Shown piece after piece: positions 1 to 14,290 of a stretch of 64,000 nucleotides of DNA. Source of the DNA: Sinotaia quadrata. Lineage: Eukaryota > Mollusca > Gastropoda > Architaenioglossa > Viviparidae. The translations under genes and the position numbers were made by a program. Below the pieces are notes generated by a model. The model had not been told where the DNA came from. It did no database searches and saw only the letters and a list, made by a program, of their open reading frames with translations. The first letter of the stretch is position 1, and each line of letters opens with the position of its first letter. The stretch covers positions 69,609,259 through 69,673,258 of the forward strand of contig CM054181.1 of the NCBI GenBank assembly GCA_028829895.1, read 5' to 3'.

Positions 1-151
1 AATGCAGTATGATGTAGAGTTTATTTGTAAAATTAGCATCACGCAATAGGTATGCAAATATCTGTCAAATCACGCATTTCGCGCACAATAAGACAGTTAT
101 TATATTACGTTATACACTATGATATATATAGTGTTATAAAATAATGTTACA

Positions 152-955
<804 letters not shown>

Positions 956-1122
956 CCATAAGATGGCATGGTTATATATAGCAAATAGTTCAACATTTAC
1001 AATTAGAGTTTATACATGTTATAGTTCATAATCACGACCATAAGATAGCATGGTTATATATAGCAAATAGTTCAACATTTACAATTAGAGTTTATACATG
1101 TTATAGTTCATAATCACGACCA
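956..1122. repeat. 82-bp tandem duplication
   Basis: Two near-identical copies of an 82-bp unit that includes ATGGTTATATATAGC. They differ by very few bases, so the duplication looks recent. Confidence 0.93.
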
Positions 1123-2036
1123 TGTTGTGTCATGAGAGAATGCTCACTTTGAGTCGTATGGCACTGTAGTCGTTATTTAGTATGAGTGAACTATGAATGA
1201 GTTTATAAGAGAACACTGGATGTTTCTGAGTGAACTCTAAAAGTACTTTGGTAGAGTTTGTCTACAACTTGACTGAAGCTGTTCAGCTTGGTGGTTTTAT
1301 AATCACTTGGGTTTTGTTCCCTGACGTGATATCTGGGGTCCCATGTCGTAGATACGGTCACACACGAGGTTTGTAGAACTGTCACTGGCCCATGGGTTGT
1401 TCCGTTCTGGTGCTTGCTTTGCAGCTCAGCACTCATCAAAACCACATCCAGAATAATGTGACATCCAAGATAAAGTGACATCGAAGATAAAATACCAATC
1501 TGCCAGTAAAATACACATGGGCTAAGAAATCGTCCTCATGTATTCTCTGACAGAACACTTATATTTACATGGTCACCTTACATTTAAATATTTATAAACG
1601 AAATATAATAAGATAAAATATAGTTAATGTCAAGAGATAAACAGGAGCATAATATTACTTAGGCAAGTAAAAACCACATACCTTCGGCAGAAATATATAG
1701 AGGATGATTTCCTTTTGTTAGATAACCTGTGATAAGGTTAGTAGTATGATTATACTTAACACTGGGAGCCAAAATACGTGTTGCATCAATGGTCAGCTGC
1801 ATTCGACTAATGATTTACAGGTGAGATTCTGGTACATTCATTCACGTGGCTGAGCTGCGCTTTGATTGGTTAGTTTAGTAAGTTATCTGGCACATTTACC
1901 ATTGTCAGCCTTTCTAGAAGGTAGGTTTACGTGTAGTCTTTTTGTAGAGAAGTGGGTGTGGGCTACATAAGTCAGTCATTTATGTTCGTTTGATTAGTTT
2001 GCACCTGCTTCATTATAGAATTCTTTGTCAAAGATT
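1123..2036. other. Unique DNA, nothing firmly recognised
   Basis: Mostly AT-rich. A 92-codon minus-strand frame (1203-1481) has non-repetitive composition, but I recognise no family and see no supporting splice or promoter context. Confidence 0.4.
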
Positions 2037-2160
2037 GACATCCTTATGTCAGAGAAAAACAATAAGATTTTGCTCCTTTTGACTTACTGCATAAAATCGA
2101 CATCCTTATGTCAGAGAGAAACAATAAGATTTTGCTCCTTAAGACTTACTGCATAAAATT
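2037..2160. repeat. 62-bp tandem duplication
   Basis: Two copies of a 62-bp unit beginning GACATCCTTATGTCAGAGA, nearly identical. Confidence 0.92.
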
Positions 2161-3340
2161 GTAAGCACGTTACATTTATACAATGAAGTTAGATGGGCAT
2201 ACTTGTTCACAAGATATTAACACTAATGATTCTGTCAAGACATCTGCAATCTGAACATTTTGCATGTCCACATATAATATTTTATCGTCATTCCCGGTTA
2301 TTCAACAGAAATGACGGTTCTTTAACAGGTGTAGAATTACTTACGCACACACACGCATACTCAATAAAACTCACACATGCATGCATATACACACACACAT
2401 ATATACGCCCACAAAGACGTAAAAGAAAGAAAATCGATATTATAAATTTTAAATACAATATTAGAAATGGTTTGGTTGTTTGCATAAGGTATTCACTTAG
2501 TCTTTTCAAACGAATCATGAAATTTACACATATAATCAACATCGATGAAAAGAAAAAGGATTTTATACAATTTTAGAATCAATGAAACATTAATATAGCA
2601 TTTACAAATATCGTGCTAATTTTGTCATTTTCAAAGACAAGGAATGCCTTGTTTTCCACCGTTGAACGGCTTTTGTGTATCCAAGGTCAAGAGAATATGA
2701 CGTTTTACTATATTTGTATTGTCTTTGCTAAATATTTATATATCTATAATGAGAACAGTATTTGTCATGTGACCTACAAGTGAATATTGTGAATGCAACT
2801 ATAAGTTGTAGACAAGGTGAATGTAGTATTTACATGTGATAAAATGTACGAAAGTTTATACACATATTTGGTTATAAATGTGAAACGAAGTTAATATGTG
2901 ATTATAACAAGGCTGTTTCAAAGCGATTTCACAGATTAATATATGAGTGATCCTTTTAATGTCCTGCAGTAACATGTTTGAGTTATTTCAATTCCATAAG
3001 TCCATGGACTTATAAATACTCGTCTTAATTAAATTAAACTGTAAAATCAATCGGAGAATTTAATGCATGTATGAAGTAACTCTTTCAAGACCCACCAATA
3101 ATAAATAGCAATTATACTAATAAAAGAACGCTTTGAAAAGTCTTGCTTATCTGATCGCGAAGGTTAGGAATGCATAGAGAGGCAGAAGACACAATCGCCG
3201 TGATCAGTGTTTGCTAACAGCTTGTGCAGTGTGGTTCTCGGCATTCCTCGCGTAATGGACGCCACATCCGGTGTCCCGGGAAACTAACACCCTCATCATA
3301 TCTCGTCTTACTGTTCACTTCTCTAGCATGAAACCACCTT
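2161..3340. other. AT-rich DNA with a short CA-rich tract
   Basis: A cryptic CA/CATA-rich stretch lies at about 2341-2405. The rest is AT-rich with no gene signal that I can support. Confidence 0.5.
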
Positions 3341-3650
3341 GTAGGCACTCAAACGACCTTACTCAGACGTACAACAACTTGTGGGCACTCGGACAAACGA
3401 CCTTACTCAGACGTACAACAACTTGTGGGCACTCGGACAAACGACGTTACTCAGACATACAACTTGTGGGCACTCGGACAAACGACCTTACTCAGACGTA
3501 CAACAACTTGTGGGCACTCGGACAAACAACGTTACTCAGACATACAATTTGTGGGCACTCGGACAAACGACCTTACTCAGACATACAACAACTTGTTGGC
3601 ACTCGGACAAACGACCTTACTCAGACATACAACAACTTGTAGGCATGCAA
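3341..3650. repeat. 44/41-bp minisatellite, about 7 copies
   Basis: Units carry GTGGGCACTCGGACAAACGA followed by a TTACTCAGAC core. Long units (44 bp) hold two CAA triplets and short units (41 bp) hold one. All three forward frames stay open because most units lack stops. The array decays into GCACTCAGAC remnants to about 3700. Confidence 0.95.
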
Positions 3651-4407
3651 ATACAAATGCAAGTACTCAGATGTACAACCTTCCAGCACCAGCACTCAGA
3701 CTCACATGGCACGTGAACATGTTTAATAAAATAAACCCATCTGAAGGAAGTGTTTTGATGAAAGTTATTTAATCCAGACATGAACTCTTGCTTGATTTAT
3801 TGCATATCTTTAAATTTTCATGCTGCATTTCTGAATGACACAATATAACCTATTTTGGCTGCATGGTTAGTAAAAATGCCGACTGACAAAATATAGGATG
3901 ACTTCATAGATGTTATAATAGCGACTCACCTAATTAAGCAAGCAGCAAACACAATCTAACAGCCTGCTCGATTTTCACGGCTGAACTGGTAACATAGCCC
4001 TTTAATTCGTCTACTTCCCCCCCCAAAAAAAAAAAAGAAAAAAAGAAGTAAAAATGTATATACTCATCCTTTTTTGAATATATTACATCTCTAATGCCTT
4101 ACTAACTCCTTCATCACAACCAGACCTCTCATAACATATCAAACGAGACTCGCCCTAAACAGTCCACAAACTAAAGGCACCAACACAACATTCAATCGCT
4201 GCAAACATAATGGGAAATGAAATCACGGAATGGAGGGTTTTTAAACTTTTTTTTTTGGGGGGGAGAGGCAAAAAATGGCATCAAACATGGCAAACAAATA
4301 AACATACTACTTCACAAAACAGAACTACATAAACAAATCATAAGCGTATTCAAGAAACACCTCCTCCCTCTCTCTCGCAAACTACCAAACAATCCCGTGC
4401 ACTATCC
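3651..4407. other. AT-rich DNA with C-run/A-run junctions
   Basis: Contains C8 directly followed by A12 (4017-4036) and the opposite orientation, T10 followed by G7 (4247-4263). No gene is recognised. Confidence 0.5.
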
Positions 4408-4870
4408 AGACTGAGACTAAACTCAACACTACACACATACAAACCAAACCACCAGCCAAAGACTAGGCTGAGACTAAACTCAACACTACACACATACAAA
4501 CCAAACCACCAGCCAAAGACCTGGCTGAGGCTAAACTCAACACTACACACATACAAACCAAACGACCAGCCAAAGACTAGGCTGAGACTAAACTCAACAC
4601 TACACACATACAAACCAAACCACCAGCCAAAGAGTAGGCTGAGACTAAACTCAACACTACACACATACAAACCAAACGACCAGCCAAAGACTAGGCTGAG
4701 ACTAAACTCAACACTACACACTTACAAACCAAACCACCAGCCAAAGACTAGGCTGAGACTAAACTCAACACTACACACTTACAAACCAAACCACCAGCCA
4801 AAGACTAGGCTGAGACTAAACTCAACACTACACACATACAAACCAAACGACCAGCCAAAGACTAAGGCTG
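4408..4870. repeat. 57-bp minisatellite, about 8 copies
   Basis: A clean 57-bp period with the core GCTGAGACTAAACTCAACAC. Because 57 is divisible by three, a minus-strand frame of 19-residue repeats stays open. Neighbouring copies differ at few sites (CCACC versus CGACC; ACATAC versus ACTTAC). Confidence 0.96.
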
Positions 4871-6024
4871 AAGAGCAGACTATGACCGTCCATCACGTCC
4901 CCGTGCAGTGTCCCATGCACAACGACCAAAGAAATGAAATTTAAAAAAATGTAGTACTCTCTCACAATGTCCCTTTAACACCACCACCTTGATATTCTCC
5001 AAATAAACGAACCAAAGCACCACCCCCCCCACCACATATTCACCCGCATTCAGAACCCTTGCTCCTCGAAACAAACACCCGGTACCTGCTCTAATCTCAA
5101 GTGACAAGACTTACCACCACCACACCTTAAAAAAATAACAAAAGAAACAAAAAAAGCTGACCCACCTTCTAGAACGGCAAACCACTTCCACCCAAGCTAT
5201 ATCAGGTCACCCACCCTCTCCAGAATCCACTGGGGAGAGGACGTCATCACAGGAACCGTTCAAGCCTGAGAACGTTTGCAGATGAAAGGGTTACTGCGGT
5301 TTTTGCGAGAATAAATAATCCCTTCCCCCCCAAAAAAAAAAAAAAAAAAAGTCTGTTGGCAAAGTTTGTTTCGGTCCCATCATCTTTGCTGGGGCACCGA
5401 ATGGTCTGCATGGATGACCTAACACAGTAACAGGTTAACATTGCTGGCATCAACCCCGTTGATACATGGAAGCTTTTAATTTAAACTTGATAAATAAGAA
5501 TCTAAAGCAAAACCAGAGAACTGATAATAAAAGAATAACCATTTAGAATGTGTGTTGAAAGGAAGCATATATATAAAGATATTACATTACTTACACAAAG
5601 GCGACATAAACTCAACATTTTATCTACACGGAGGCTTTGACCTTTTTTTCATTTACGTGGTAGTAAACTTAAGAAGACATACCTTTGTAGTACGGCGAAT
5701 TAAAAAAAAAAATCACATTTAAGTTAAGAACAGTTGAAAGCAGTATTTTTCAGAATTAAGGCAGCCAAGCGTTTAACAGCTAAATTTAATATAGCGTCAA
5801 TATTTGTCATGACATTTTAGTTTTACTAGGATGCCATATTTTGCCTTGTTTGGAAATAAGAAATTCTACAAATATATTTATAACTCTTGTCACTAGTGCC
5901 GCTGGTCAAATTTCGTGTACTGATTTAACGGCTCAGAGTATTGTTATCAGTGAGTTCTATAGTATACTGACTTGTACTCGTTTTTTGCTGATTACCAATC
6001 AGTAAAAAAAATTCTTAGCACTTA
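4871..6024. other. Unique DNA, nothing recognised
   Basis: Holds another C-run/A-run junction (C7 then A19, 5325-5350). No coding signal is convincing. Confidence 0.45.
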
Positions 6025-6300
6025 CTATTGATTGAATTGTCCGAGTGACTGAGTAATTAACTGATGGATTGAATGATTGGTTGATTGTATTGATTGAATA
6101 GTCCGAGTGACTGAGTAATTAACTGATGGATTGAATGATTGGTTGATTGTATTGATTGAATAGTCCGAGTGACTGAGTAAATAACTGATGGATTGAATAA
6201 ATGGTTGATTGTATTGGTTGAATTTACTGAATAAGTGACTGAATGGTCAATTGATAGATTGACTGATTAACTAACTGATTTCTCGCTTGCTTGACTGACT
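6025..6300. repeat. 62-bp repeat with decaying flank
   Basis: Three copies of a 62-bp unit around CCGAGTGACTGAGTAA, starting at 6041, 6103 and 6165. They then fade into short GACTGA/GATTGA-rich sequence to about 6300. The units contain shorter GATTGAATGATTGG-like subrepeats. Confidence 0.9.
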
Positions 6301-6990
6301 AGGATTTTATGTGCACTTTACACCCATGCTGATATAAAATAATTAAAAATTAAAATCTTAAACAACAATCAAGCGATATTAAACGCATTCACATTAATGG
6401 CACACTTAAGAAAAGAAAGATTTCAAATTAAAAAATAAAATGACAAACTCATTACTAAAAATTATATATAGACAAACACGTTAATAACAAATAAAGCGAT
6501 CAACACATTAATAACAAAGATAATTACGTTTATTTCTTTACTAATAGATTACATGGATTGGTATAGTTTTGAAAACGATGATGTTAAAATAAAAAGTAAG
6601 TTTTTATATCATATAAATATGATTTATACTCTGGCTATGAAATAGAGGTGACTAGCTCAAGGAGAAATTAAAATTTTGAGACACAGAGAACACATTTTCT
6701 ATACGTCCTTGACATCTGTAGGCGGAGGAATATTTCTGTTTTTGAGGACTAGCATGCCCCAAAGAAAATGTCTCATGCAAGTCTGCTTTAGCCAGGTAAC
6801 ACGAATGTTAAAACAGTCTTCGCTTGCTCTGTACTTGTAGGCTGAAAGATTCTTGTTGACAGTGCCATAGACACCAAGCCTGGTCAAGAGCCCAGTGATT
6901 TCAAGAGATAGCAATATCTGTTTTGTTTGAAAAGCATCAAAGGTACTGTGTTCAAATATTCCTGGCTCTACAAGCCTTCACAATGGGCGC
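6301..6990. other. AT-rich DNA, nothing recognised
   Basis: No coding or structural feature can be supported. Confidence 0.45.
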
Positions 6991-6991
6991 T

Positions 6992-7130
6992 AGGACGAAG
7001 TGTGTCAGTGAATAGGACACCTTACCCTTGCTCTTTAGGACGAAGTGTGTCATTGAACAGGACACCTTACCCTTGCTCTCTAGGACGAAGTATGTCAGTA
7101 AATAGGACACCTTACCCCTGCTTGCTAGAC
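6992..7130. repeat. 45-bp minisatellite, 3 copies
   Basis: Units begin AGGACGAAGTGTGTCA at 6992, 7037 and 7082. The exact 45-bp spacing keeps one forward frame open across the array. Confidence 0.94.
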
Positions 7131-7144
7131 AATCATTAAGGTAG

Positions 7145-7320
7145 TGTTTTTACCTTAGTATGTACTAAACAATCTACAATGGCGTGTTTTTACCAGATTA
7201 TAATGCTAGACCACCTTTAATGGCGTGTTTTTACCCGAGTATAATGATACACAACCTATAATGCTGTGTTTTTACCTGAGCATAATAGGGAAGGCATGGG
7301 GGCTTGTTTTTATTTGAGTA
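7145..7320. repeat. Degenerate ~46-bp repeat, about 4-5 copies
   Basis: Recurring GTGTTTTTACC followed by a TATAATG-like segment. It is unrelated in sequence to the 45-bp array immediately upstream. Confidence 0.8.
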
Positions 7321-7483
7321 TAATACAGACTTTATGCCAAGATGCCCCATTTTAATTTCAGATTAATGCAGAACGTAATACATTGTGCCCTCGTCAGGAA
7401 GTTGACGAAGTCTTTGGAATTGCCAATGGGTCTTAATCATGTGCTTAAATTAAATTAAATTTTGAAAAAATGTTACGTGTTCA

Positions 7484-7622
<139 letters not shown>

Positions 7623-10430
7623 TTCACGGTTGATTGATATTTCACCAATCTTTTCTATGAAAGCATTTTTATTCATTATTATGTTAGACAGATTTTTTCT
7701 TCTCTCATGACCGAAAGGCTGGCCCAAAATACACTTCTAACGACATATAGAGCGCCGAGTGGATGTTGTCACTGGTACAGACCGGAAATGATCTGATGGC
7801 GAGGCTGACAACGTAGCAGGCAAGCAGACAATGACAAAGCAGCTCTCTCAACCGGACATGCCAAAAGCGCATTTTGTTGTCCCATTGCCGGTTATATTGA
7901 GTGAGCGGTGTTCACAATGCTTAGTGAAATCGGGTTACATTTCATAAAAAAAAATACACTTTTTTGTCGTTTTCAAATCGATATTCCTATCATCAGAATT
8001 TGTTGGCAGTCACCAGAGTTTTGAAAGCTTTCTATCTTCCTTTTAAAAAAATGTTTACACCGTGTCATTTTCATGTTTGAAATTGTAAGTGCTTTGGGAA
8101 AGTACTTTATTATGTCCCTTGATTTGAAAATCGTGAGGAACATACTTTGTTATGCCCCTTGCTTTCATTTTGCTAGTAAGTGTTATGTTACATCTTTTTG
8201 CTAGTAAGTGTTATGTTACATCTATCTAGAAACATGACAAACACAAGAATGCAGTTAAAGCAATCTCCATATGAAAGTAGTCTCCTTTTGAAAGCAGTCT
8301 CTGAAAGTAGTCTCCATTTGAAAGTAGTCTCCATCTGAAAGCAGTCTCTATCTCTTCACTGAATCCGAGCTCAATTGATTGTCCTAGTTCACCATACTGG
8401 AACGTGACACCTCCGTAATTTTTTCTCTTACCGAGCACACTATCAAGTCTTCTCAAGTCACACAGTCACAAAGTCACATTGAGTTTAAATACAGAAATAC
8501 TATTAGCACGATTGTTGCTGCTATGTTTAGTTAGAAAATATAATTCTCCAAACTCATCCTTCCAGCATATTTTGTAAACGGATTTATGTATTTAGACCCC
8601 TCCCCCAATATATCTAATTATAAATTATTCAACCCTAAAAATAAGAACTTTAATTAGTTTGTAAATTGTGCAATCTCCGGCAGGCGGGCAGGCTTTGGTG
8701 GACAGTGTAAAAAGCAATTCTAGTTTTATGTCTCAAATCCGTTCCCATACATCAGAAATTATCCTCTCTTAGAAAGGTCATTTTAGGACTACTTTACCGG
8801 GATGTGCTCTATGTTCCATAGCTCTCACAGTCAAGTTATTTTTGTTTGTTTGTTAATTAATGGAGTTCAAAGTCAGTGGTGCCTAGATTCACTGTTTCTT
8901 AATAACAACGAAATATCTGTACGACTAGGACAAGAATTAAAAACAATAATGATGTATTCAAACGTTAAATGAAATCTGAACAGGGTAAAGTCCCGTTTGC
9001 CCACGCACCAAGAAATGATTGAAATCTAACTCACAACACAATGAGTGTCATGGTCGTACCTACTCACCTCATAAATACTTCCAATTATCTACGTCAGCAC
9101 TAGAAGGAAATTAATAACTGTTCAAAGTATGTGTGACGCCAACGCCACCTAGTTCGTGATTATTATTATTAATTAATCGTCCATAACTAATTACAAGTGA
9201 TGAGAATCTTAATTTTTGTTATTAATAATTCTCCAACAGACACCACCCGTCTTTCTCTCTTGCTGATACGTGGGCGCTGTAAACGTTTTCTCTCTTCCAC
9301 ACTATTAAAGACAACATTTATCGTCACACAATATTTTCTGTGGTGGAAAACTTCTTACTAAAGGAGAAGCAAATCCATCTTTAATCTATATTTAGCGAGA
9401 AACATTCCACCTACTTTCTTCTCCAACATAAGTTTATCAATATGTGTAAGAAGGTCAATACATTTAACAATAAATTTATTAAATCAACAATCAAATATAC
9501 ATATGACAAATACAATGAAATAGATTACTTGACATCGATATTTCAATGAAACCGCATTCACATAATTTTTGTACCACACAGTCTTATATCCTAAAATACA
9601 ATCCAACAACAGTGTCAATACAAATCACAGGATAGTTCTTATCAGAGAACAGAAATGGAATATTAGAGATAGCGATAATAGTTTTTACATAACCTGAATT
9701 AAGCACTGTCTTTTGCACACTTTTGCAACAAAATATCACAAGTCTATTGTCCATGTGAACACATTCTCTCCCCACACATCAAAAACACTGATGCGATGTT
9801 ATTCATGTTATTCACTCGAAGCCAACTTGGGCGTTCTCTTTCACTGTGTCAGTTCCTTCAAGCAGAACAACAATTGTAGTGATGTCTAGTAACTTCACTG
9901 TACAAGAAAATTCCCGAAGTAATCAGCATACTTTGCCACGGTACATCAAAGGAGTGTAGTGTATTCCTTTACCCTTACACACACTGCTTCCCTCCTCTAC
10001 CATGGTCAGTCATAGCAATCAGTGAATCAAGAAAAGAGTCCAATAACATGAGGAGAGAAAGGATGCTTTCCTCTGAAAAATATAACCAGGGAACAAACCA
10101 AAGTTTCCAATTTATCACTTTATAACTCCATTCTTTCTTACACTTCAGCCTCACAGCTTCCCCGCAACGTTATATATTCGCTCGGTACATAATAAATACA
10201 ACATATCAAAACAATGACAAGCTCACGGCAGTTTTCCTCTTACCCCTCCCCAAATAAATTTCAATCGATCAGCATTGTCAGTGTAAATACACTAAGCCGC
10301 TTTACACACTATTAATAGAAAAAATGATTTGACCTAAGATTAAACAGGATTAATTGTGATATGCTTTTAATCTAAAATAATATTACGTTAAGAGTTGATA
10401 AGATAAAATAAATGAATGTCGCCGATTTGT
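7623..10430. other. Long AT-rich stretch with minor duplications
   Basis: Contains a 28-bp tandem duplication (8168-8223, core CTAGTAAGTGTTATGTTACA) and a short GAAAGTAGTCTCC repeat at 8270-8350. The rest, to 10.4 kb, is non-repetitive and AT-rich. Minus-strand frames at 8226-8456 and 9584-9775 have no recognisable domains, so I do not call a gene. Confidence 0.4.
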
Positions 10431-10434
10431 CAGT

Positions 10435-11010
10435 TTGATCTGATAAAGAACGTAACACAACATTTAACAAGTACATTAGCCACATCTAACAAGGTACGTA
10501 ACACCACATTTAAAAGGTTCATAACACCACATTTAAAGGGTTCATAACACCACATTTAAAAGGTTCGTAACACCACATTTAAAAGGTTCATAACACCACA
10601 TTTAAAAGGTTCATAACACCACATCTAACAGGTACACAACAACCCCATTTAATTAACAGGTACATAGCACCATATCTAACAGATACTAACACCACACCAC
10701 AACTAACAGGTACGTCACATCATATCTAACAGGCATGTAACACCATGCATAACAGGTACATATAACACCACATTTAACAGATACATAACACCACTTGTAA
10801 GAGGTACCCATAACACCATATCTAACAAGTACGTAACAGTACTTCTTACAGGTACGTAACAGTACATCTCACAGGTATGTAGCACCACATCCAAAAGTTA
10901 CATATCTCCACATCTAACAGGTACATATCACCACAGCTAAAAGGTATTTAACAACCATCTTACAGCAGTACATCTTACAGGTACGTAACAGTAAATCATA
11001 CAGCCAGTAT
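10435..11010. repeat. ~23-bp minisatellite, more than 20 copies
   Basis: A core such as CATAACACCACATTTAAAAG repeats. The central copies (10500-10620) are nearly exact, while both edges show substitutions and length changes, so it looks like an older array re-homogenised in its middle. Confidence 0.94.
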
Positions 11011-11900
11011 ATTACAACCACTGCAAGCAACCCCTCTTTTTATTTGTTTGAGACGTAAGAGTCTTCATACTTATCTGGAGCTTCACAAGGCACCATGACG
11101 CCTCATGTTAGTTTTATTCAGAAAAAGAAGAAAGAACGAGAAAAGAACATATACTTTCTTTCAACTCTGCATTACCCATGTGATTGCCGTTGTAACTGAT
11201 TTGATAAATAGACAATAGGGTCTGTGTATTTTCATGGAAAAACGTGCTGTCACATTTGCAGCAATTTGACATCAAACTTAGTGTCTTTTAGTGTCGGTAA
11301 CACCAGACCGATGATGGGGGTTTGATAACTATCACGTGACCTGTGACGTTAGCTGTATACATGCTCTCAGATAACTTAAGTTGGATAGACTTTCAGTGCG
11401 CATTTGACTGTTATTAAGTGTCAGTTGCTCTGAGCTTAGTGCAGATAAAGGCCATGCCACATTAAGTATTGACTGACATGATTTCAAAACCATGTAACCT
11501 AAGAGCAGTGAAACTACACACCTGAATATCAACATGAATGACTTGATTTCAACATCAGCATCTAGAAATCAAATTCGTATATTTCACTAGTCGACAAAAG
11601 CAGTCGAAGGGGCGAGAATTCTGCACGTAGAGCAGAGAAATCTATTTTATAGTTCTTGCTCTCCAATCCTAAAACATTTATCCTTGCGTTGTCTGTAATC
11701 ATAAGGTCATTTAATGTCAATCAATAGTAGCATTAGCCAAATAATTTCTTTGGAAATCAAGTTCCCGTCTCCGCAGGCAGCCGAGGTGCTTCCTACTTTG
11801 TTAGTCCGAACCGGCAGCAATGCGACTGTCGTACTCTTAATTCCGTCGCTACCTGGCTCTCATCAGTTTTCTTTCACTATAGACCATAACTGTTCCTTTA
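11011..11900. other. Unique DNA with one palindromic E-box
   Basis: No gene is recognised. A perfect TCACGTGA lies at 11332-11339, shortly upstream of a GTGACGTTA sequence. Confidence 0.4.
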
Positions 11901-12430
11901 TTCCCCATTTCGTAAGTACAGTGTGGAGACGTAAGTCCTCTTCAAAGCTCGGCATCATGAAAACACCAGTCCAGGGATTTTGCATCGCTGTGATGTAGAC
12001 GGGAGTTCAACTGCACGTTAAACCAAACTACCAAGTTAGCCAAGGGAGCGCACCCTCCTTGAGCTGCATCGCCTTCGTTCTTCAGTCCCATCCTCTGACC
12101 TCCCACTGCTGTTCGCGTGCCAACCTCCCTCGCCGTCGTCGCCATCTGAGCTGTCAAGAGAAGAAAGCCGGAGTCGAAGACAAGGCGTGGTGGAACGTAA
12201 TTTGTCGACATTTGCATCTGGTCAGCCTCTCGCTCAGTGCGCATCGCGTGACAGTCCAACACTATCGTGCCTGCCGAAATCTCTCTCTACTGAGCATCAG
12301 CCTGAAAGCCACCATTATGGTGCTGCTAGCGGACCTTCGAGGTTGAGCGCTGTTTCCATGGCTGTCCTTACTGTCTTCGAGCTGTACTCGTTTTACTATC
12401 CTTTTTTTTTTTTTTTTGAACAGAAGGTTT
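11901..12430. other. CpG-richer unique block
   Basis: By eye, 12040-12350 has clearly more CpG than its surroundings (for example CGCCGTCGTCGCC). Both strands have open frames of about 95-105 codons, none with a recognisable domain. The segment 11930-12040, ending TGCACGTTAAACCAAAC, resembles the 3' part of some invertebrate SINEs, but I cannot confirm it. A T15 tract near 12402-12416 is followed by GAACAG. Confidence 0.3.
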
Positions 12431-13630
12431 TTATTTGTAGAATAGTGCAGAGGGCAAAGAGAAATTTCTGTTCCCCGAGAGCAATTTGTCCCAATCATCA
12501 ATCATTCTGATAGTAGCCTTTACCCGTTAACATCTTCAGACTCTCTGCACCGAGAGTCATTCAAACATGTAGTATGGTGGAATCGTACGCAAATGGGTTC
12601 TTCGTAAAGGGGTGGATTGGGAAATTTGCTGAATTTGCCATCGAGTCTGCCGTTAAGGCCAGAAGTCACAGAATTCACTAACGCAAAGGGAGGTCATTCC
12701 AATAAAAAAAAAGTGATTGTCTCCTGCACGGAGAGTGAATTAAGAAGTTAACGATGTTTTGACGTTTAGCTTTGAAAAGAACTTTGTGTTTGCGTGTTTC
12801 TGTGTTGTTCCGTTCCCTCGTCTCGAGTGCTGGTTTACCTCGTATACGTGTCCGACTTTTCCCCACAATGCATCGAATCCTTGTTTTTTTTGTCTAGAGT
12901 TAAGTTTAAAAAATAAAATCCGACTAATTCTAGAGGTTGTATTCAAATCATTGCTAAATTTCAATAACGATCTAAATAAATTTGTTTTGATGTTCCAGTT
13001 AGGTGTGGCTCTCTGGACTACTATTCAATGTTATTGTTGCAAGTGCAAGTCTATTTTTTTTGCCAGTCAGACATCAGCGTAAAGCTTATGGAAACTAATG
13101 GATAATTTCTAAGTAAACATAAGTGAGCTTTTAGCTGTTAAAAAAACCAACACAATTATTTTAGCCATGTATTATGTAATTATAAATATGAAATGAAATA
13201 AAGAAGACACTCACTAAGTTGAGAAATGAGAAGTAACAAAGCGCATTTCGGGAAGGATTCGGTGATCGTCGGTAATGATAGGAGCCGTCGTTTATTTTTT
13301 TCAAACTGTAAAAATGACAGATGATAAAAGTACTAATACAGGAAGAGTTGCATTTGGACCGATTAAAACTTGTTTGAAAATATTTTAAATTGACTTTCTT
13401 GCTTAATAATTAACAGGAAGTAGAGTCAATACATTTTTATTATTTAATTATTTTTTATTTTAAAAAAGGCCATAGTCATTGGTTTGTGGCAGTGAATTTT
13501 CACAGTATATCACTTGTCGCTCTGTACGACGGCAGCAATTTTAATTAATATGCATAAGAAATTTAAATCGATATACACGAGGAACATATGTATAAAATTC
13601 AGATAGTAGGTCGTGTATTTTTGTCTCTGT
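12431..13630. other. Unique AT-rich DNA, nothing recognised
   Basis: Several short open frames occur on both strands with no domain, splice or promoter support. Confidence 0.4.
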
Positions 13631-13639
13631 GTATTGCCG

Positions 13640-13930
13640 TGTATAGGATTGCTATTGTCATCTACAGGATTACTATTTTGTCGTATACAGGATTACTATA
13701 GATGTAATATTACCGTGTACAAGATTGCTATTGCCATCTACAAGATTGCAATTACCGTGTACAGAATGGCTATTGCCGTATACAGGATGGCGATTGCCAT
13801 CTACAGGATTGCAATTACCGTATACATAATGGCTATTGCCGTACACACGATGGCTATTGACGTATACAGGATGGCAAATGAAGTGTACAGGATTGCTATT
13901 GCCGTATACAGGATGGCTATTGCTATTTCA
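13640..13930. repeat. 21-bp minisatellite, about 13 copies
   Basis: A core such as GTATACAGGATGGCTATTGCC repeats at 21 bp with many substitutions. The multiple-of-three period keeps a forward frame open (seven-residue repeats like Val-Tyr-Arg-Met-Ala-Ile-Ala). Two further arrays of different sequence follow within 1 kb. Confidence 0.92.
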
Positions 13931-14006
13931 CAACCCTGTCTAGAGCTGGATAAGGGCGCACAGAGCGAGTACAGAGAGGTGTCCTTTCAGTACAAGCAGG
14001 CGCCCT

Positions 14007-14290
14007 GTGAGCACTGTCATGTTTCTAGTTTGTGATGTCAGGTGTTCCGTGAGCACTGTCAGGAGTACTATTAGAACTGTCAGGCGTCTCGTGAGCACTG
14101 TCATGTTTCTATTTTGTGATGTCAGGTGTTCCGTGAGCACTGTCAGGAGTACTGTTAGATCTGTCAGGCGTCTCGTGAGCACTGTCATGTTTCTCGTTTG
14201 TGATGTCAGGTGTTCCGTGAGCACTGTCAGGAGTACTGTTAGAACTGTCAGGCGTCTCGTGAGCTCTATCAGGCGATCTGTTTGTACCGT
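14007..14290. repeat. 84-bp higher-order repeat of four 21-bp subunits
   Basis: Units start at 14007, 14091 and 14175. Each 84-bp unit holds four diverged 21-mers that share an ACTGTCAGG or ATGTCAGG core. Whole units are far more alike than the subunits within one unit, the signature of higher-order amplification. Both strands stay open because 21 and 84 are divisible by three. Confidence 0.94.

Noticed and set aside
4350..4721. 123-codon minus-strand frame with 19-residue repeats
   Set aside because: Same artefact from the 57-bp array.
12402..12430. Splice acceptor after the T15 tract (GAACAG)
   Set aside because: The following frame is short and unrecognised. A poly(T) from a reverse-oriented retroposed tail explains it as well.
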